The notes below the pieces were generated by a model, which ran no database searches, was not told the origin of the DNA, and saw nothing but the letters and a program-made list of their open reading frames with translations. A DNA stretch of 64,000 bases from Sagittula salina. Lineage in GTDB: Bacteria > Pseudomonadota > Alphaproteobacteria > Rhodobacterales > Rhodobacteraceae. Of the stretch, positions 29,183 to 37,590 are shown one piece after another. A program made the translations under genes and the position numbers. Every line of letters starts with the position of its first letter. Position 1 is the stretch's first letter. The DNA lies in the NCBI RefSeq assembly GCF_017813235.1, contig NZ_JAGISH010000006.1, positions 186,001 to 250,000 of the forward strand. The letters are read 5' to 3'.

Positions 29183-29926
29183 TTAGGGCGCCTGTGCAAC
29201 GCGTGCCAGCACGCAGGTGCAGACCTCGGTTGCGCCGGCGGCAAGACAGGCCTCCGCTGCCGCCGCCAGCGTGGCCCCGGTGGTCATCACATCGTCGACG
29301 ACCATGACGGGTCGTCCGACGATCATCCGCGTGCGCAGATTCGGCACAGTGATCCGTCCCGCCAGCACCTCGAACCGTTCGGCGCGGGACTTGCCCTCCA
29401 GCGAGGGCGTGGCCTGCCGCCGTTCGAGCGCGTCCGGGCACCAGTCGAGCGACAGTTCCGCCGCCAGCGCCTGCGCCAGCAAGGCGGACTGATTATGCCG
29501 CCGCGCGAGATGACGTGACAGGTGCAGCGGCACCGGCACCACCAGCATGTCGGGCGTCGCCATACCGCGCGCCGCCCGCGCCATCCAGCGCGCCGCCGGG
29601 CGGGCGATGTCGTGTCGGTCGCCGTGCTTCAGCCCCAGCACCAGCTTGCGCCCCACCCCGGAATACAGCAGAGCGGCGCGCCCGTGGCTCCATGGGCGGG
29701 CGACGGTCAGGCACTCGTCACAATGTTCCGCGCTCTCCGACTCCCCCGGAAGAGGCGCGCCGCAGAGGTCGCAGCACAGGCCCGAGGTAAACGTCGTCTG
29801 CGCCCAGCAGTCGCCACACAGGCCAAAGTCGCTTTCTACCAGCCCGCCACAGGACAGGCAGCGCGGTGGAAAAACCATTTGAACGAGGGTTTGCATCCCC
29901 GCCTTCCAGACCCTATCTGCCTTCAT
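29183..29926 (-). CDS. comF: ComF family phosphoribosyltransferase-like protein
   Basis: 247 residues. N-terminal zinc-ribbon-like part with CLSCGG, CGDCW, CCDLCG and CDEC, then a phosphoribosyltransferase domain with VPVPLHLSRHLARRHNQS and the PRPP-binding motif VMVVDDVMTTGATL. ComF homologues take part in DNA uptake or purine salvage; the role here is open. ATG at 29926 with GGGAGGGG upstream. The start codon abuts the ATG of the divergent methyltransferase, so each gene's ribosome-binding region lies in the other's coding sequence. Confidence 0.92.
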   Translation of the reverse strand: MKADRVWKAGMQTLVQMVFPPRCLSCGGLVESDFGLCGDCWAQTTFTSGLCCDLCGAPLPGESESAEHCDECLTVARPWSHGRAALLYSGVGRKLVLGLKHGDRHDIARPAARWMARAARGMATPDMLVVPVPLHLSRHLARRHNQSALLAQALAAELSLDWCPDALERRQATPSLEGKSRAERFEVLAGRITVPNLRTRMIVGRPVMVVDDVMTTGATLAAAAEACLAAGATEVCTCVLARVAQAP

Positions 29927-30745
29927 ATGTCAGCCCCTCCCCGTCTCACGGATCGCGCGGCGCTCAGCCGCAACCGGGCGCGCGCCGATCGCGCCGCCCT
30001 ATTCCTTCACGACCTCGCCCGCGACGAGGCGCAGGATCGGCTGTCTTTGGTTAAGAAGACCTTTACAGCCCCGGCCGTGGTGACTCCTTTCCCGGAGGTC
30101 TGGCGCGAGGCCTTTCCGCAGGCGACGATTGTCCCGGACGCGGAGGTGCTGCAACTGGACCGCAACGCCCACGACCTGGTGATCCACGCGCTTTGCCTGC
30201 ATTGGGCCGACGATCCGGTGGGTCAGCTGATCCAGCTGCGCCACGCGCTGCGCCCCGACGGGCTCGCGCTGGTTCTGAGCCTTGGCGGGCAGACGCTGAA
30301 CGAACTGCGTGCCGCGCTGGGTCAGGCGGAGGCGGAGGTGACCGGCGGCCTGTCCCCGCGCGTGCTGCCGATGGCCGATATTCGCGACCTCGGCGCGCTG
30401 ATGCAACGCGCCGGGCTGGCGCTGCCGGTGGCCGACAGCGCGCCGTTGACGGTGACCTATCAAAGCCCCCTGCACATGATGCGCGACCTGCGCGCCATGG
30501 GCGAAGCCAACGCCCTGCAGGGTCGCCTGCGCCATCCCACGCGCCGCGCCGTGTTGCTGCGCGCCACCGAAATCTATGCAGAGAGCTTTTCCACCGGGGA
30601 CGGCCGCATCCCGGCCAGTTTCGAAACCATCACGTTGACCGGCTGGGCGCCGGACGACAGCCAGCCGCAGCCGCTGAGGCCCGGCTCTGCGACGCATCGT
30701 CTTGCCCAGGCGCTGGGGACTGATGAAACCAGTCTGAAGGATTGA
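29927..30745 (+). CDS. SAM-dependent methyltransferase, BioC/NDUFAF5-like
   Basis: 272-residue class I methyltransferase-like protein. The central region (DLVIHALCLHWADDPVGQLIQLRHALRP) and PDGLALVLSLGGQTLNELR resemble the BioC/NDUFAF5 family. The usual glycine-rich motif I is not obvious, which is also the case in many alphaproteobacterial relatives. Start at ATG 29927, directly next to the comF start; no strong ribosome-binding site is seen. Sixty bases upstream of hemH, same strand. Confidence 0.82.
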   Translation: MSAPPRLTDRAALSRNRARADRAALFLHDLARDEAQDRLSLVKKTFTAPAVVTPFPEVWREAFPQATIVPDAEVLQLDRNAHDLVIHALCLHWADDPVGQLIQLRHALRPDGLALVLSLGGQTLNELRAALGQAEAEVTGGLSPRVLPMADIRDLGALMQRAGLALPVADSAPLTVTYQSPLHMMRDLRAMGEANALQGRLRHPTRRAVLLRATEIYAESFSTGDGRIPASFETITLTGWAPDDSQPQPLRPGSATHRLAQALGTDETSLKD

Positions 30746-30804
30746 CCGTATACCCGGGTGCGATAGGTATCGCGCCGACATATTCCGAAAGGGGACCAGA
30801 CAAG

Positions 30805-31872
30805 ATGCTCGATTCCAGGCCCGAGGGCACCCGTCCCGCCCATGCCCCCGCCGATCACCCGAAGGTTCGTGCCGGCAAGGTGGGCGTGCTGCTCGCCAAT
30901 CTCGGCACCCCGGACGGGCACGACTACTGGTCCATGCGGCGCTATCTGTCGGAGTTCCTCTCCGATCAGCGGGTAATCGACTACCCGAAGTGGAAGTGGC
31001 AGCCGCTCCTGCAGCTCATCATCCTGTCGAAGCGGCCCTTTACCTCCGGCGCGGCCTACAGATCGATCTGGAACAACGAGCTGGACGAATCTCCGCTGAT
31101 GACGATCACCCGCGCCAAGACGGCAAAGATCGGCGCCCGTATGGCGGAGCAATACGGCGACGAGGTCGAAGTCGCCTTTTGCATGCGCTACGGCAATCCC
31201 TCGACCAAGGCGAAGGTCCAGGAGCTGATCGACAAGGGCTGCCGCAAGATCCTGTTCTTTCCACTCTACCCGCAATACGCGGGCGCAACCTCGGCCACGG
31301 CGAACGACCAGTTCTTCCGCGCGCTCATGGAGGTCAAATGGCAACCGACGGCGCGCGTGGTCGACCCCTATTTCGAGCACCCCAAATACATCGAGGCGCT
31401 GGCTCAATCCGTCGAACGCGCCTACGCGCAGGCGGAGGCGAAGCCCGAACTGCTGATCTGCTCCTATCACGGCCTGCCGCAGCGCTACCTGATGGAGGGC
31501 GACCCCTACCACTGCCAGTGCCAGAAGACCACGCGCCTGCTGAAGGAGCGACTCGGCTGGGACGACACCCAGATCAAGACAACCTTCCAGAGCCAGTTCG
31601 GCCCGGAAGAATGGCTGCGCCCCTACACGGTGGAGGAAGTCGCGCGGCTGGCAAAGGAAGAGGGCAAGAAGCGCATCGCCGTGGTGGCGCCCGCCTTCAG
31701 CGCGGATTGCATCGAGACGCTCGAGGAGATCAACGAGGAAATCAAGGAAAGCTTCGAGCACGCCGGTGGGGAGAGCTTCCTCTATATTCCCTGCCTGAAC
31801 GACGACGATGCCCACATCGACGCGCTGACCGCGGTGATTTCGGAAAACCTCGGCGGTTGGGTATCTGACTGA
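30805..31872 (+). CDS. hemH: Ferrochelatase
   Basis: 355-residue enzyme inserting Fe2+ into protoporphyrin IX, last step of protoheme synthesis. The catalytic His is in SYHGLPQRY; the conserved acidic residues are in IETLEEINEE. LLANLGTPDG at the N-terminus and CMRYGNPS are family marks. ATG at 30805 behind AAAGGGGA. A strong bidirectional terminator follows 31 bases after the stop. Confidence 0.97.
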   Translation: MLDSRPEGTRPAHAPADHPKVRAGKVGVLLANLGTPDGHDYWSMRRYLSEFLSDQRVIDYPKWKWQPLLQLIILSKRPFTSGAAYRSIWNNELDESPLMTITRAKTAKIGARMAEQYGDEVEVAFCMRYGNPSTKAKVQELIDKGCRKILFFPLYPQYAGATSATANDQFFRALMEVKWQPTARVVDPYFEHPKYIEALAQSVERAYAQAEAKPELLICSYHGLPQRYLMEGDPYHCQCQKTTRLLKERLGWDDTQIKTTFQSQFGPEEWLRPYTVEEVARLAKEEGKKRIAVVAPAFSADCIETLEEINEEIKESFEHAGGESFLYIPCLNDDDAHIDALTAVISENLGGWVSD

Positions 31873-31903
31873 AGCGTGCCTAAACCTGACAGGTTGAAAC
31901 TGA

Positions 31904-31942
31904 AAAACACCCGCCATGGCCAAAGCCCGTGGCGGGTGTTTT
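31904..31942. terminator. Bidirectional terminator after hemH
   Basis: AAAACACCCGCCA...TGGCGGGTGTTTT: thirteen complementary bases on each side of a short loop, giving a GC-rich stem with T-tracts on both strands. Ends hemH transcription on the plus strand. Confidence 0.9.
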
Positions 31943-31996
31943 CACGTCCGTCATAACGCCAAGCGTTTTGACGGACGGTAACATCCGAAGAAAAAC

Positions 31997-32039
31997 GAAC
32001 AAAGAAAAAGGCGGTGCCGTCGCACCGCCTTCTTTGTTC
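31997..32039 (-). terminator. Terminator of the small membrane-protein gene
   Basis: On the minus strand GGCGGTGC-GACG-GCACCGCC followed by TTTTTC, 43 bases after the stop codon of the 65-residue gene. AAAGAA/TTCTTT flanks extend the stem. It can also work on the plus strand, where T residues follow too. Confidence 0.9.
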
Positions 32040-32072
32040 TCAAGCCCGCGCGTGGCGCGGGTCGCAGGCAGC

Positions 32073-32270
32073 TTAGTTGGACGCTGCGGCGGCGATGACG
32101 GCGATCAGCAGCAGCGGGATCAGCAGAGCTGCGGACGACGACGACGCCTGGGTCTCTTCGACGACAACAACCGGCTCGACTTCCATCACGACGTCGTCCT
32201 TAGCGTAGGAACCGGCCATTGCGGACGTTGCGGCTGCTGCGAAAGCTGCGGCGAGTGCGAGTTTCTTCAT
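32073..32270 (-). CDS. Small exported protein with C-terminal membrane segment
   Basis: 65 residues. Sec signal MKKLALAAAFAAAATSAMAG, a short acidic middle (VVMEVEPVVVVEET), a Ser-rich joint (QASSSSA) and a hydrophobic C-terminal helix (ALLIPLLLIAVIAAAAS). ATG at 32270 behind GGAGGATATA, a near-perfect ribosome-binding site, and its own strong terminator, which suggests high expression. I recall similar unnamed proteins near hemH in Rhodobacterales, but no function. Confidence 0.85.
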   Translation of the reverse strand: MKKLALAAAFAAAATSAMAGSYAKDDVVMEVEPVVVVEETQASSSSAALLIPLLLIAVIAAAASN

Positions 32271-32417
32271 TATATCCTCCAGATATTCGCCTGAGCCGGT
32301 CGCAATTGGACCGACAACAGGCACCCAAGACTTACCTCGTGACTCGTTCTAAGCAGCATTTCAAAGCGTTTGCAATTGCTAGTTAACGCGCGAAAACCGC
32401 CGGTGACCGCCTTGTCG

Positions 32418-33017
32418 TCAAATTAGCAACACCTGAGTGCCCACCTGAGCCATCTCGTACAACTGTTCGATGTGTTCGTTGTACAGGCCGATGCAGCCGT
32501 TCGAAGACCGGCGCCCGATCTTGCGTGTGTCATGGGTGCCATGGATGCGATAATAGGTCCAGCCCAGGTGCATGGCGCGGGTGCCCAGCGGGTTGTCCGG
32601 TCCGGGGCCGACGAAGTCCGGCCACTCCGGGTTGCGGACCTTCATCGCCGGCGTCGGGCGCCACGAGGGGGTCGGATCCTTCAGCACAATGGCGGTGCGA
32701 CCGCGACGGGTCAGATCCTCAGTGAGCGGGACGGAGCACGGGTAAAGGTGATACTGCCCGGTTTCCTCCCAGTAGTGCAGCGCCCGCGACGAGATATCGA
32801 CAAGGATCGCGCCCTTTGTCAGGCTGGAGAAATAGGGCTGCCAGTCCAGGGTCCGAAAGCTCGAGACGTTGCGGCGCACGGAGGTGTTCAACTCGCGCTC
32901 CACCTCGGTGGTGGAGCCATCGTTGACGTTCTGTGCCAGCGCGGGGGTGGCCAGCGCGGCGGCGGTTCCCGCCAGGAACGCACGGCGGCCCAGCGACTTG
33001 TGCGACCAATCGGCCAT
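32418..33017 (-). CDS. L,D-transpeptidase (YkuD domain), exported
   Basis: 199 residues. N-terminal export signal LGRRAFLAGTAAALATPALAQ with RR, possibly Tat. The YkuD domain holds RIHGTHD and the catalytic Cys in SSNGCIGL. The canonical motif is SxGC(I/V)R; here Gly replaces the Arg. These enzymes make 3-3 peptidoglycan cross-links or attach proteins to the wall. ATG at 33017 behind GAGGA; the frame is open 23 codons further upstream without signal-peptide character. Confidence 0.9.
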   Translation of the reverse strand: MADWSHKSLGRRAFLAGTAAALATPALAQNVNDGSTTEVERELNTSVRRNVSSFRTLDWQPYFSSLTKGAILVDISSRALHYWEETGQYHLYPCSVPLTEDLTRRGRTAIVLKDPTPSWRPTPAMKVRNPEWPDFVGPGPDNPLGTRAMHLGWTYYRIHGTHDTRKIGRRSSNGCIGLYNEHIEQLYEMAQVGTQVLLI

Positions 33018-33187
33018 GGTCCAATCCTCTTCAGATGGAAATTTCCTGCAGGGTGGCATGATATTGCGCGAAAGAGACAGGTTCAATTCAAAGCCGCGTG
33101 TTTAGGCGCGCTCACGCCGATGTGGGTTTGATTGGCAACGCTCGTTTCGTTAAGGCGGGTGGAAACAGCATCCGAAAGCAGTTCCCC

Positions 33188-33739
33188 ATGAAACGTCGCG
33201 TCTTTCTCGCCCTGTCCGCGTCGGCCCTGGCCGCCGCATGTACCCACCAGCCCACCGCCCCGGCGGGTGGAGGGATCGGCCCGGACGGGAAGCCCCTGCC
33301 CCGCGTCTATCGCATCGGGCCGGGCCAACAGGCGCAGATCGAATACCGGATGCTGGACGCGGTGAATGCGCTGCGCTCCGCGGCGGGCGCCCCGGCGCTG
33401 TCCCTGAACGCAAAGCTGAACGCCGCCGCCGCCACCCATGCGCGCGACATGTCGGTGCAGAACCGGCCGTGGCACTTCGGCTCCGACGGATCTTCGCCGG
33501 TCGACCGGGTGCAGCGCGTTGGCTACACCGGCCGCCTCGTGGGCGAGAATATCTCCGAGACCTACGAGACCGAACTGGAAACACTTTCGGCGTGGATGGA
33601 AGAGGAACCGACCCGCCGCGTACTGCTGGACAGCGCCGCCTCGGACATGGGCTTTGCCTGGTATCAGGAGGACAACGGCAAGATCTGGTGGTGTCTCGTG
33701 CTTGGCGCCACGGGCGTGGCGCCGATTCCCGGCACCTGA
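33188..33739 (+). CDS. CAP (SCP-like) domain lipoprotein
   Basis: 183 residues. Lipoprotein signal MKRRVFLALSASALAAACTH, lipobox LAAAC (Cys18). The CAP domain contains LNAAAATHARDM with the first His, RPWHFG, GENIS and a late WW region (KIWWCLVLG). Function of bacterial CAP lipoproteins is mostly unknown; wall or envelope binding is likely. ATG at 33188. Set between two L,D-transpeptidase genes on the opposite strand. Confidence 0.9.
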   Translation: MKRRVFLALSASALAAACTHQPTAPAGGGIGPDGKPLPRVYRIGPGQQAQIEYRMLDAVNALRSAAGAPALSLNAKLNAAAATHARDMSVQNRPWHFGSDGSSPVDRVQRVGYTGRLVGENISETYETELETLSAWMEEEPTRRVLLDSAASDMGFAWYQEDNGKIWWCLVLGATGVAPIPGT

Positions 33740-33761
33740 GTCAGGCATACGGACTGAAAAG

Positions 33762-33794
33762 AATGGGGTCGGTGTTTCGCACCGACCCCATTTT
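33762..33794. terminator. Bidirectional terminator between CAP gene and second L,D-transpeptidase
   Basis: AATGGGGTCGGTG-TTTCG-CACCGACCCCATT followed by TTC, with AAAA on the left side, so it can stop transcription from both convergent genes. Confidence 0.9.
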
Positions 33795-33857
33795 CATGCC
33801 CGTATCCGGTTGTCTTGACCTGCGCGACGACTCCCCCCGATCTTGCCCGGAAACCCG

Positions 33858-34358
33858 TCAGGGGTTGATCACCACCGGCGTACCCTCGCGCACCATGGAG
33901 TAGACGTCGCGAATCTGCTTGTCCGTCACCGCGATACAGCCCGCCGTCCAGTCGCGGGGCGCGCCCTTCTTGTAGGTCTGGCCCTGCCCGTGGATGAAGA
34001 TATCGCCGCCCGGGCTTTTTCCCATGGTGGAGGCAAAGGCGCGGTCCTGCGGGTTGGGATAGCTGAGACCGACGGACAGGTGGAAGGCCGAATTCGGATT
34101 GCGACGGTCAATGTAGTAGATGCCCTCCGGCGTCCGGCCGTCGCCCTCGACCTGCTTGTGTCCCACGGGGGCAAAGCCTAGCCCCACGTCGTAAGCCTTC
34201 AGCACTTCCTCGTTGTGCAGAAGGTACATGCGACGGTCGGATTTGTTGATGACAACCTGCGTCACCTCCGGCCCCCGGTAGTTGTAGAATTTGCTCTGCC
34301 CGCAGGCCGTCAGCAACAGCCCCGTCAGCAGGATCACACCGAACCTGATCATACGCAT
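33858..34358 (-). CDS. L,D-transpeptidase family lipoprotein
   Basis: 166 residues. Signal MRMIRFGVILLTGLLLTACGQ with lipobox LTAC. The YkuD fold shows DRRMYLLHNEEVLKAYDVGLG, IHGQGQTYKKG and the catalytic Cys in DWTAGCIAVTD. The residue after GCI is Ala rather than the usual Arg. Start taken at ATG 34358, which has AGGGG eight bases before it; ATGs at 34373 and 34352 are alternatives. Transcribed away from the RNA methyltransferase gene end, same strand, 77 bp apart. Confidence 0.9.
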   Translation of the reverse strand: MRMIRFGVILLTGLLLTACGQSKFYNYRGPEVTQVVINKSDRRMYLLHNEEVLKAYDVGLGFAPVGHKQVEGDGRTPEGIYYIDRRNPNSAFHLSVGLSYPNPQDRAFASTMGKSPGGDIFIHGQGQTYKKGAPRDWTAGCIAVTDKQIRDVYSMVREGTPVVINP

Positions 34359-34435
34359 CACACTGCCCCTCATGGATTTTGGCACAGGGTATACACCCTT
34401 CCGGGGGCGCCTGTAAGCACACCTTTTCCGGGCGC

Positions 34436-35671
34436 TCACGCGGGTGTGAATTGCGCTGCCAGCTCCACATGCGTCGACCAGCGGAACTGGTCGATGGTGC
34501 GCACCCAATCCAGCCGGTAGCCCGCGCGGGTCAGCACTGCGGCGTCACGGGCGAAGGTCACCGGGTTGCACGACACAAATGCGATCCGCGGAACGCGCAG
34601 TCTGGCGATCTGCGCCACCTGCGCTTCGGCCCCGGCGCGCGGCGGATCGATCACCACGCCGTCGAAGCGTCCCAGCTCGTCCGGCAGCAGGGGGTTGCGG
34701 AAAAGGTCCCGTGTCTCCGTCGTGACGTGCTTCAGACCCTGCGCCTGCCGCCACCCCTTGTCGAGCGCCCGGAGCATGGCTCCGTCACCCTCGACCGCGT
34801 GGACCCGCGCCTGTTCCGCAATTGGCAGCGAAAAGGTTCCGCAGCCGGCAAAGAGATCGGCGACATGGCGCGCGCCTGTCAGGGCCTCCGTGACGCAGGA
34901 CAGCAGCGCGGCCTCGCCCTCCTTCGTCGCCTGCAGGAAGGCCCCCGGCGGGGGCACCACCTGCGCGGATCCGAACGTAACCATGGCGGGCCGGAAGGTC
35001 AGCACCTCCTCGTCCCAGGACAGCCGCGCGATGCCTTCTGCCTGCGCGATCCCGGCCAACGTCACGCGAAAGTCGTCGTCCACCGGCTTGCCCCCGCGCA
35101 CCGCAACGTCGAGCCCGGCTTCGGTTTCGGTCATCATCACCGACAATTCGCCCTTGCGTGACGCACCGGCGACGGCCAGCGCCTCTGCCAGCGGCAGCGC
35201 TGCCGACAGCGCGGGGCGCACCAGCTGACAGTCAGGCACGCTGATCACCACGTCCGATCCCTTGGCGTGGAACCCTGCCAGTGCGCCCTTCTTCTTGCGC
35301 CGTGCCGAAAACCCTGCCCGCCTGCGCGAAAGCGGCGGCGAAACAATGCATGGGCGCATCTCGCACTCCAGCCCCTGGGCGGCCAGCGCACGTGTGACGA
35401 CTTCTTCCTTCCAGCGTGTGACGAAGCCGTAATCCGCGTGCTGCAACTGGCAACCGCCGCAGGCCTTCGCATGGCGGCAGGGCGGGGAAACGCGCTCCGC
35501 CACCGGTGTCACGATCTTCGGCACGGCCATGACGCCATTGTCCACGGCACCCTCGACCACCTCGCCCGGCAGCGCGCCCGGCACATAGACCGGGCTTCCC
35601 GAAGCATTGGCTGCGATGCCATCGCCGAGATGCCCCAGCCGCTCCACCGTCACGCGCATCAGTTCGGTCAT
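34436..35671 (-). CDS. TrmA/RumA-type RNA (uracil-5-)methyltransferase
   Basis: 411 residues. N-terminal TRAM-like beta domain (residues 1-55), an iron-sulfur cysteine set (PPCRHAKACGGCQLQH plus a later Cys in VPDCQLV), the SAM motif VADLFAGCGTFSLP, VVIDPPRAGAE, and the catalytic nucleophile in FVSCNPVTFARD. This is the RlmC/RlmD-like architecture, m5U formation in 23S rRNA or tRNA; which target is not determinable. ATG at 35671. Lies 87 bp downstream of the ABC exporter trio. Confidence 0.92.
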   Translation of the reverse strand: MTELMRVTVERLGHLGDGIAANASGSPVYVPGALPGEVVEGAVDNGVMAVPKIVTPVAERVSPPCRHAKACGGCQLQHADYGFVTRWKEEVVTRALAAQGLECEMRPCIVSPPLSRRRAGFSARRKKKGALAGFHAKGSDVVISVPDCQLVRPALSAALPLAEALAVAGASRKGELSVMMTETEAGLDVAVRGGKPVDDDFRVTLAGIAQAEGIARLSWDEEVLTFRPAMVTFGSAQVVPPPGAFLQATKEGEAALLSCVTEALTGARHVADLFAGCGTFSLPIAEQARVHAVEGDGAMLRALDKGWRQAQGLKHVTTETRDLFRNPLLPDELGRFDGVVIDPPRAGAEAQVAQIARLRVPRIAFVSCNPVTFARDAAVLTRAGYRLDWVRTIDQFRWSTHVELAAQFTPA

Positions 35672-35684
35672 GGTCCCGGCCCCT

Positions 35685-35707
35685 GCTTCTTCTTGGCAAA
35701 AATACTC
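35685..35707 (-). repeat. Dispersed 3' intergenic element, copy C
   Basis: Minus strand reads GAGTATTTTTGCCAAGAAGA(AGC), between the stop of the third ABC exporter and the start of the RNA methyltransferase. Together with copy A it is the best preserved of the five. Confidence 0.75.
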
Positions 35708-35757
35708 ACTAGCCCACGCCCGCCACGCAGACCAGAGGCCAGAGGTCCTTCACGGAT

Positions 35758-37590
35758 CTATTCCGCCGCCTCTGCGCCTAGAAAACCGCCCGACTGTCGC
35801 GCCCAGTAGCGGGCATAAAGCCCCTTCCCCGCCAGCAAGGCGTCATGGGTGCCCTGCTCGACGATGCGACCGCCGTCCAGCACAAGAATGCGGTCCATGG
35901 CGGCGATGGTGGACAGACGGTGCGCGATGGCAAGAACCGTCTTGCCCTTCATCACCTCCTCCAGCGCGTGCTGAATTTCGGCCTCCACCTCGGAATCGAG
36001 CGCGGACGTCGCCTCGTCCAGAACCAGCACCGGAGCGTCCTTCAGGATGGCGCGGGCCAGCGCGATGCGCTGCCGCTGGCCACCTGACAGCTTCACGCCG
36101 CGCTCGCCCAGCCGCGCCTCGTAGCCGGAGCGGCCCTTCAGATCCTTCAGGTCCAGGATGAAGTCATGCGCCGACGCCCGCCGCGCCGCTTCAAAAACCT
36201 CTTCGTCGCTGGCCCCGGGTCGACCGTAGCGGATGTTCTCCATGGCGGAGCGGTTGAACATCGACGTGTCCTGCCGAACCACGGCCACCGCTTCGCGCAG
36301 CGCCGACTGCGCGAGGTCGCGGATATCCGTTCCTCCCAGCAGAATGCGTCCCTGTTCCACCTCGTGCAGCCGCAGCAGCAGCGAAACGGCGGTGGACTTC
36401 CCCGCCCCCGAGGCGCCAACCAGTGCGACCTTCTCGCCCTCGCCGATGGTCAGGTCGAAGTCCGCCAGCGCCCGCCCCTCGCCTCCATAGGCAAAGCCGA
36501 CGTGCTCGAAGCGCACCGGTCCCTTCGGCGGGTGGTCCAGCGCGCCCGGCCGGTCGGTGATGCCATGCGGCGGGGTCAATGTGCCGATGCCGTCCTCGAT
36601 TTCGCCCAGATGGGTGAAGATCGTGATGGCCACCCGCCCCAGCCGGTTGGTCAGCATCGACAGTCGCGAGGTGATCATCGCCGTCATGGCGATGTCCCCC
36701 GCCGTGGCGTGGCCGCCACTCCAGAGGTAGAGCGCACCGAGGATCGAAACCGCCGGCAGGATGCCCCCCAGCGTCATCAGCACCATGCGGAACAGGGCGG
36801 ACAGCTCTCCGAACTCCAGCCCGCGCTGGCGGTAAACGTCCAGCGTGGCTTGCGTGGCGCGGTCTTCCTCGGCGTCGCGGGCAAAGAGTTTCACCGTGGA
36901 CATGTTCGATAGCGTGTCGACGATCTGCCCGGTTACCAACGTGCGCGCCCCCGCCCGCCGGGCGGACCGCTTCTGCACGCGCGGGATGAAAAACCACAGC
37001 GTCAGGCCGTAAAGCACAGCCCAGACGGCAAAGATCAGCAATAGCCGCCAGTCGATGCCCCCCAGCAGCAAGAAGGACCCCGCGAACATCGCCAGAGAGA
37101 AGACGATGACATCGGTGGTCTCCAGCACAAGATCGGTCAGCGCGCGAGCCGCCTGCATCGCCTTCTGGCTGATGCGCCCGGCAAAGTCGTTTTCGAAAAA
37201 AGCCATGGAGTGGCCCATGGTGTAGCGGTTCAGCCGTTGCAGGATCAGCGGGAACAGGTTCGGCCCCAGCATGATGCCCGACACGCCCGCGTCAGCGGCA
37301 AAGACGATAGGCCGGACCAAGAGGAAGAAGACGAGGCCGAACACCACCAACGGCCAGAACGCCCCCCAGAAATCCCCCGGGCCACTCTCAGCGGCGCTGT
37401 CGATGACCCAGCCGGTGAACTTTGCCGCAACCAGCTCGGACGTTCCGGCGAAGAAGGTGACGAGGCAGGCGACGAGGATGGCCTTTTCCGCCCCCTTCAG
37501 CGCCCATCGCATGAATGGCCATAGCGCGCGCGGCGGCGGACCCTCGGCGGGCTGAAAGGGGTCGATCTTCGGAAAGAGGCGGCGGATCAC
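35758..37590 (-). CDS. ABC exporter, fused membrane and ATPase domains (third of three)
   Basis: 610 residues. Six-helix type I exporter membrane domain (residues about 30-320), then an ATPase with Walker A GASGAGKST, signature LSGGQRQRIALARA, Walker B VLVLDEATSALD and H-loop AIAHRLSTI. FFENDFAGRIS is shared with its neighbours. GTG start at 37590 overlaps the upstream stop (GTGA). A half-transporter that works as homodimer or heterodimer; substrate unknown. Confidence 0.94.
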   Translation of the reverse strand: MIRRLFPKIDPFQPAEGPPPRALWPFMRWALKGAEKAILVACLVTFFAGTSELVAAKFTGWVIDSAAESGPGDFWGAFWPLVVFGLVFFLLVRPIVFAADAGVSGIMLGPNLFPLILQRLNRYTMGHSMAFFENDFAGRISQKAMQAARALTDLVLETTDVIVFSLAMFAGSFLLLGGIDWRLLLIFAVWAVLYGLTLWFFIPRVQKRSARRAGARTLVTGQIVDTLSNMSTVKLFARDAEEDRATQATLDVYRQRGLEFGELSALFRMVLMTLGGILPAVSILGALYLWSGGHATAGDIAMTAMITSRLSMLTNRLGRVAITIFTHLGEIEDGIGTLTPPHGITDRPGALDHPPKGPVRFEHVGFAYGGEGRALADFDLTIGEGEKVALVGASGAGKSTAVSLLLRLHEVEQGRILLGGTDIRDLAQSALREAVAVVRQDTSMFNRSAMENIRYGRPGASDEEVFEAARRASAHDFILDLKDLKGRSGYEARLGERGVKLSGGQRQRIALARAILKDAPVLVLDEATSALDSEVEAEIQHALEEVMKGKTVLAIAHRLSTIAAMDRILVLDGGRIVEQGTHDALLAGKGLYARYWARQSGGFLGAEAAE

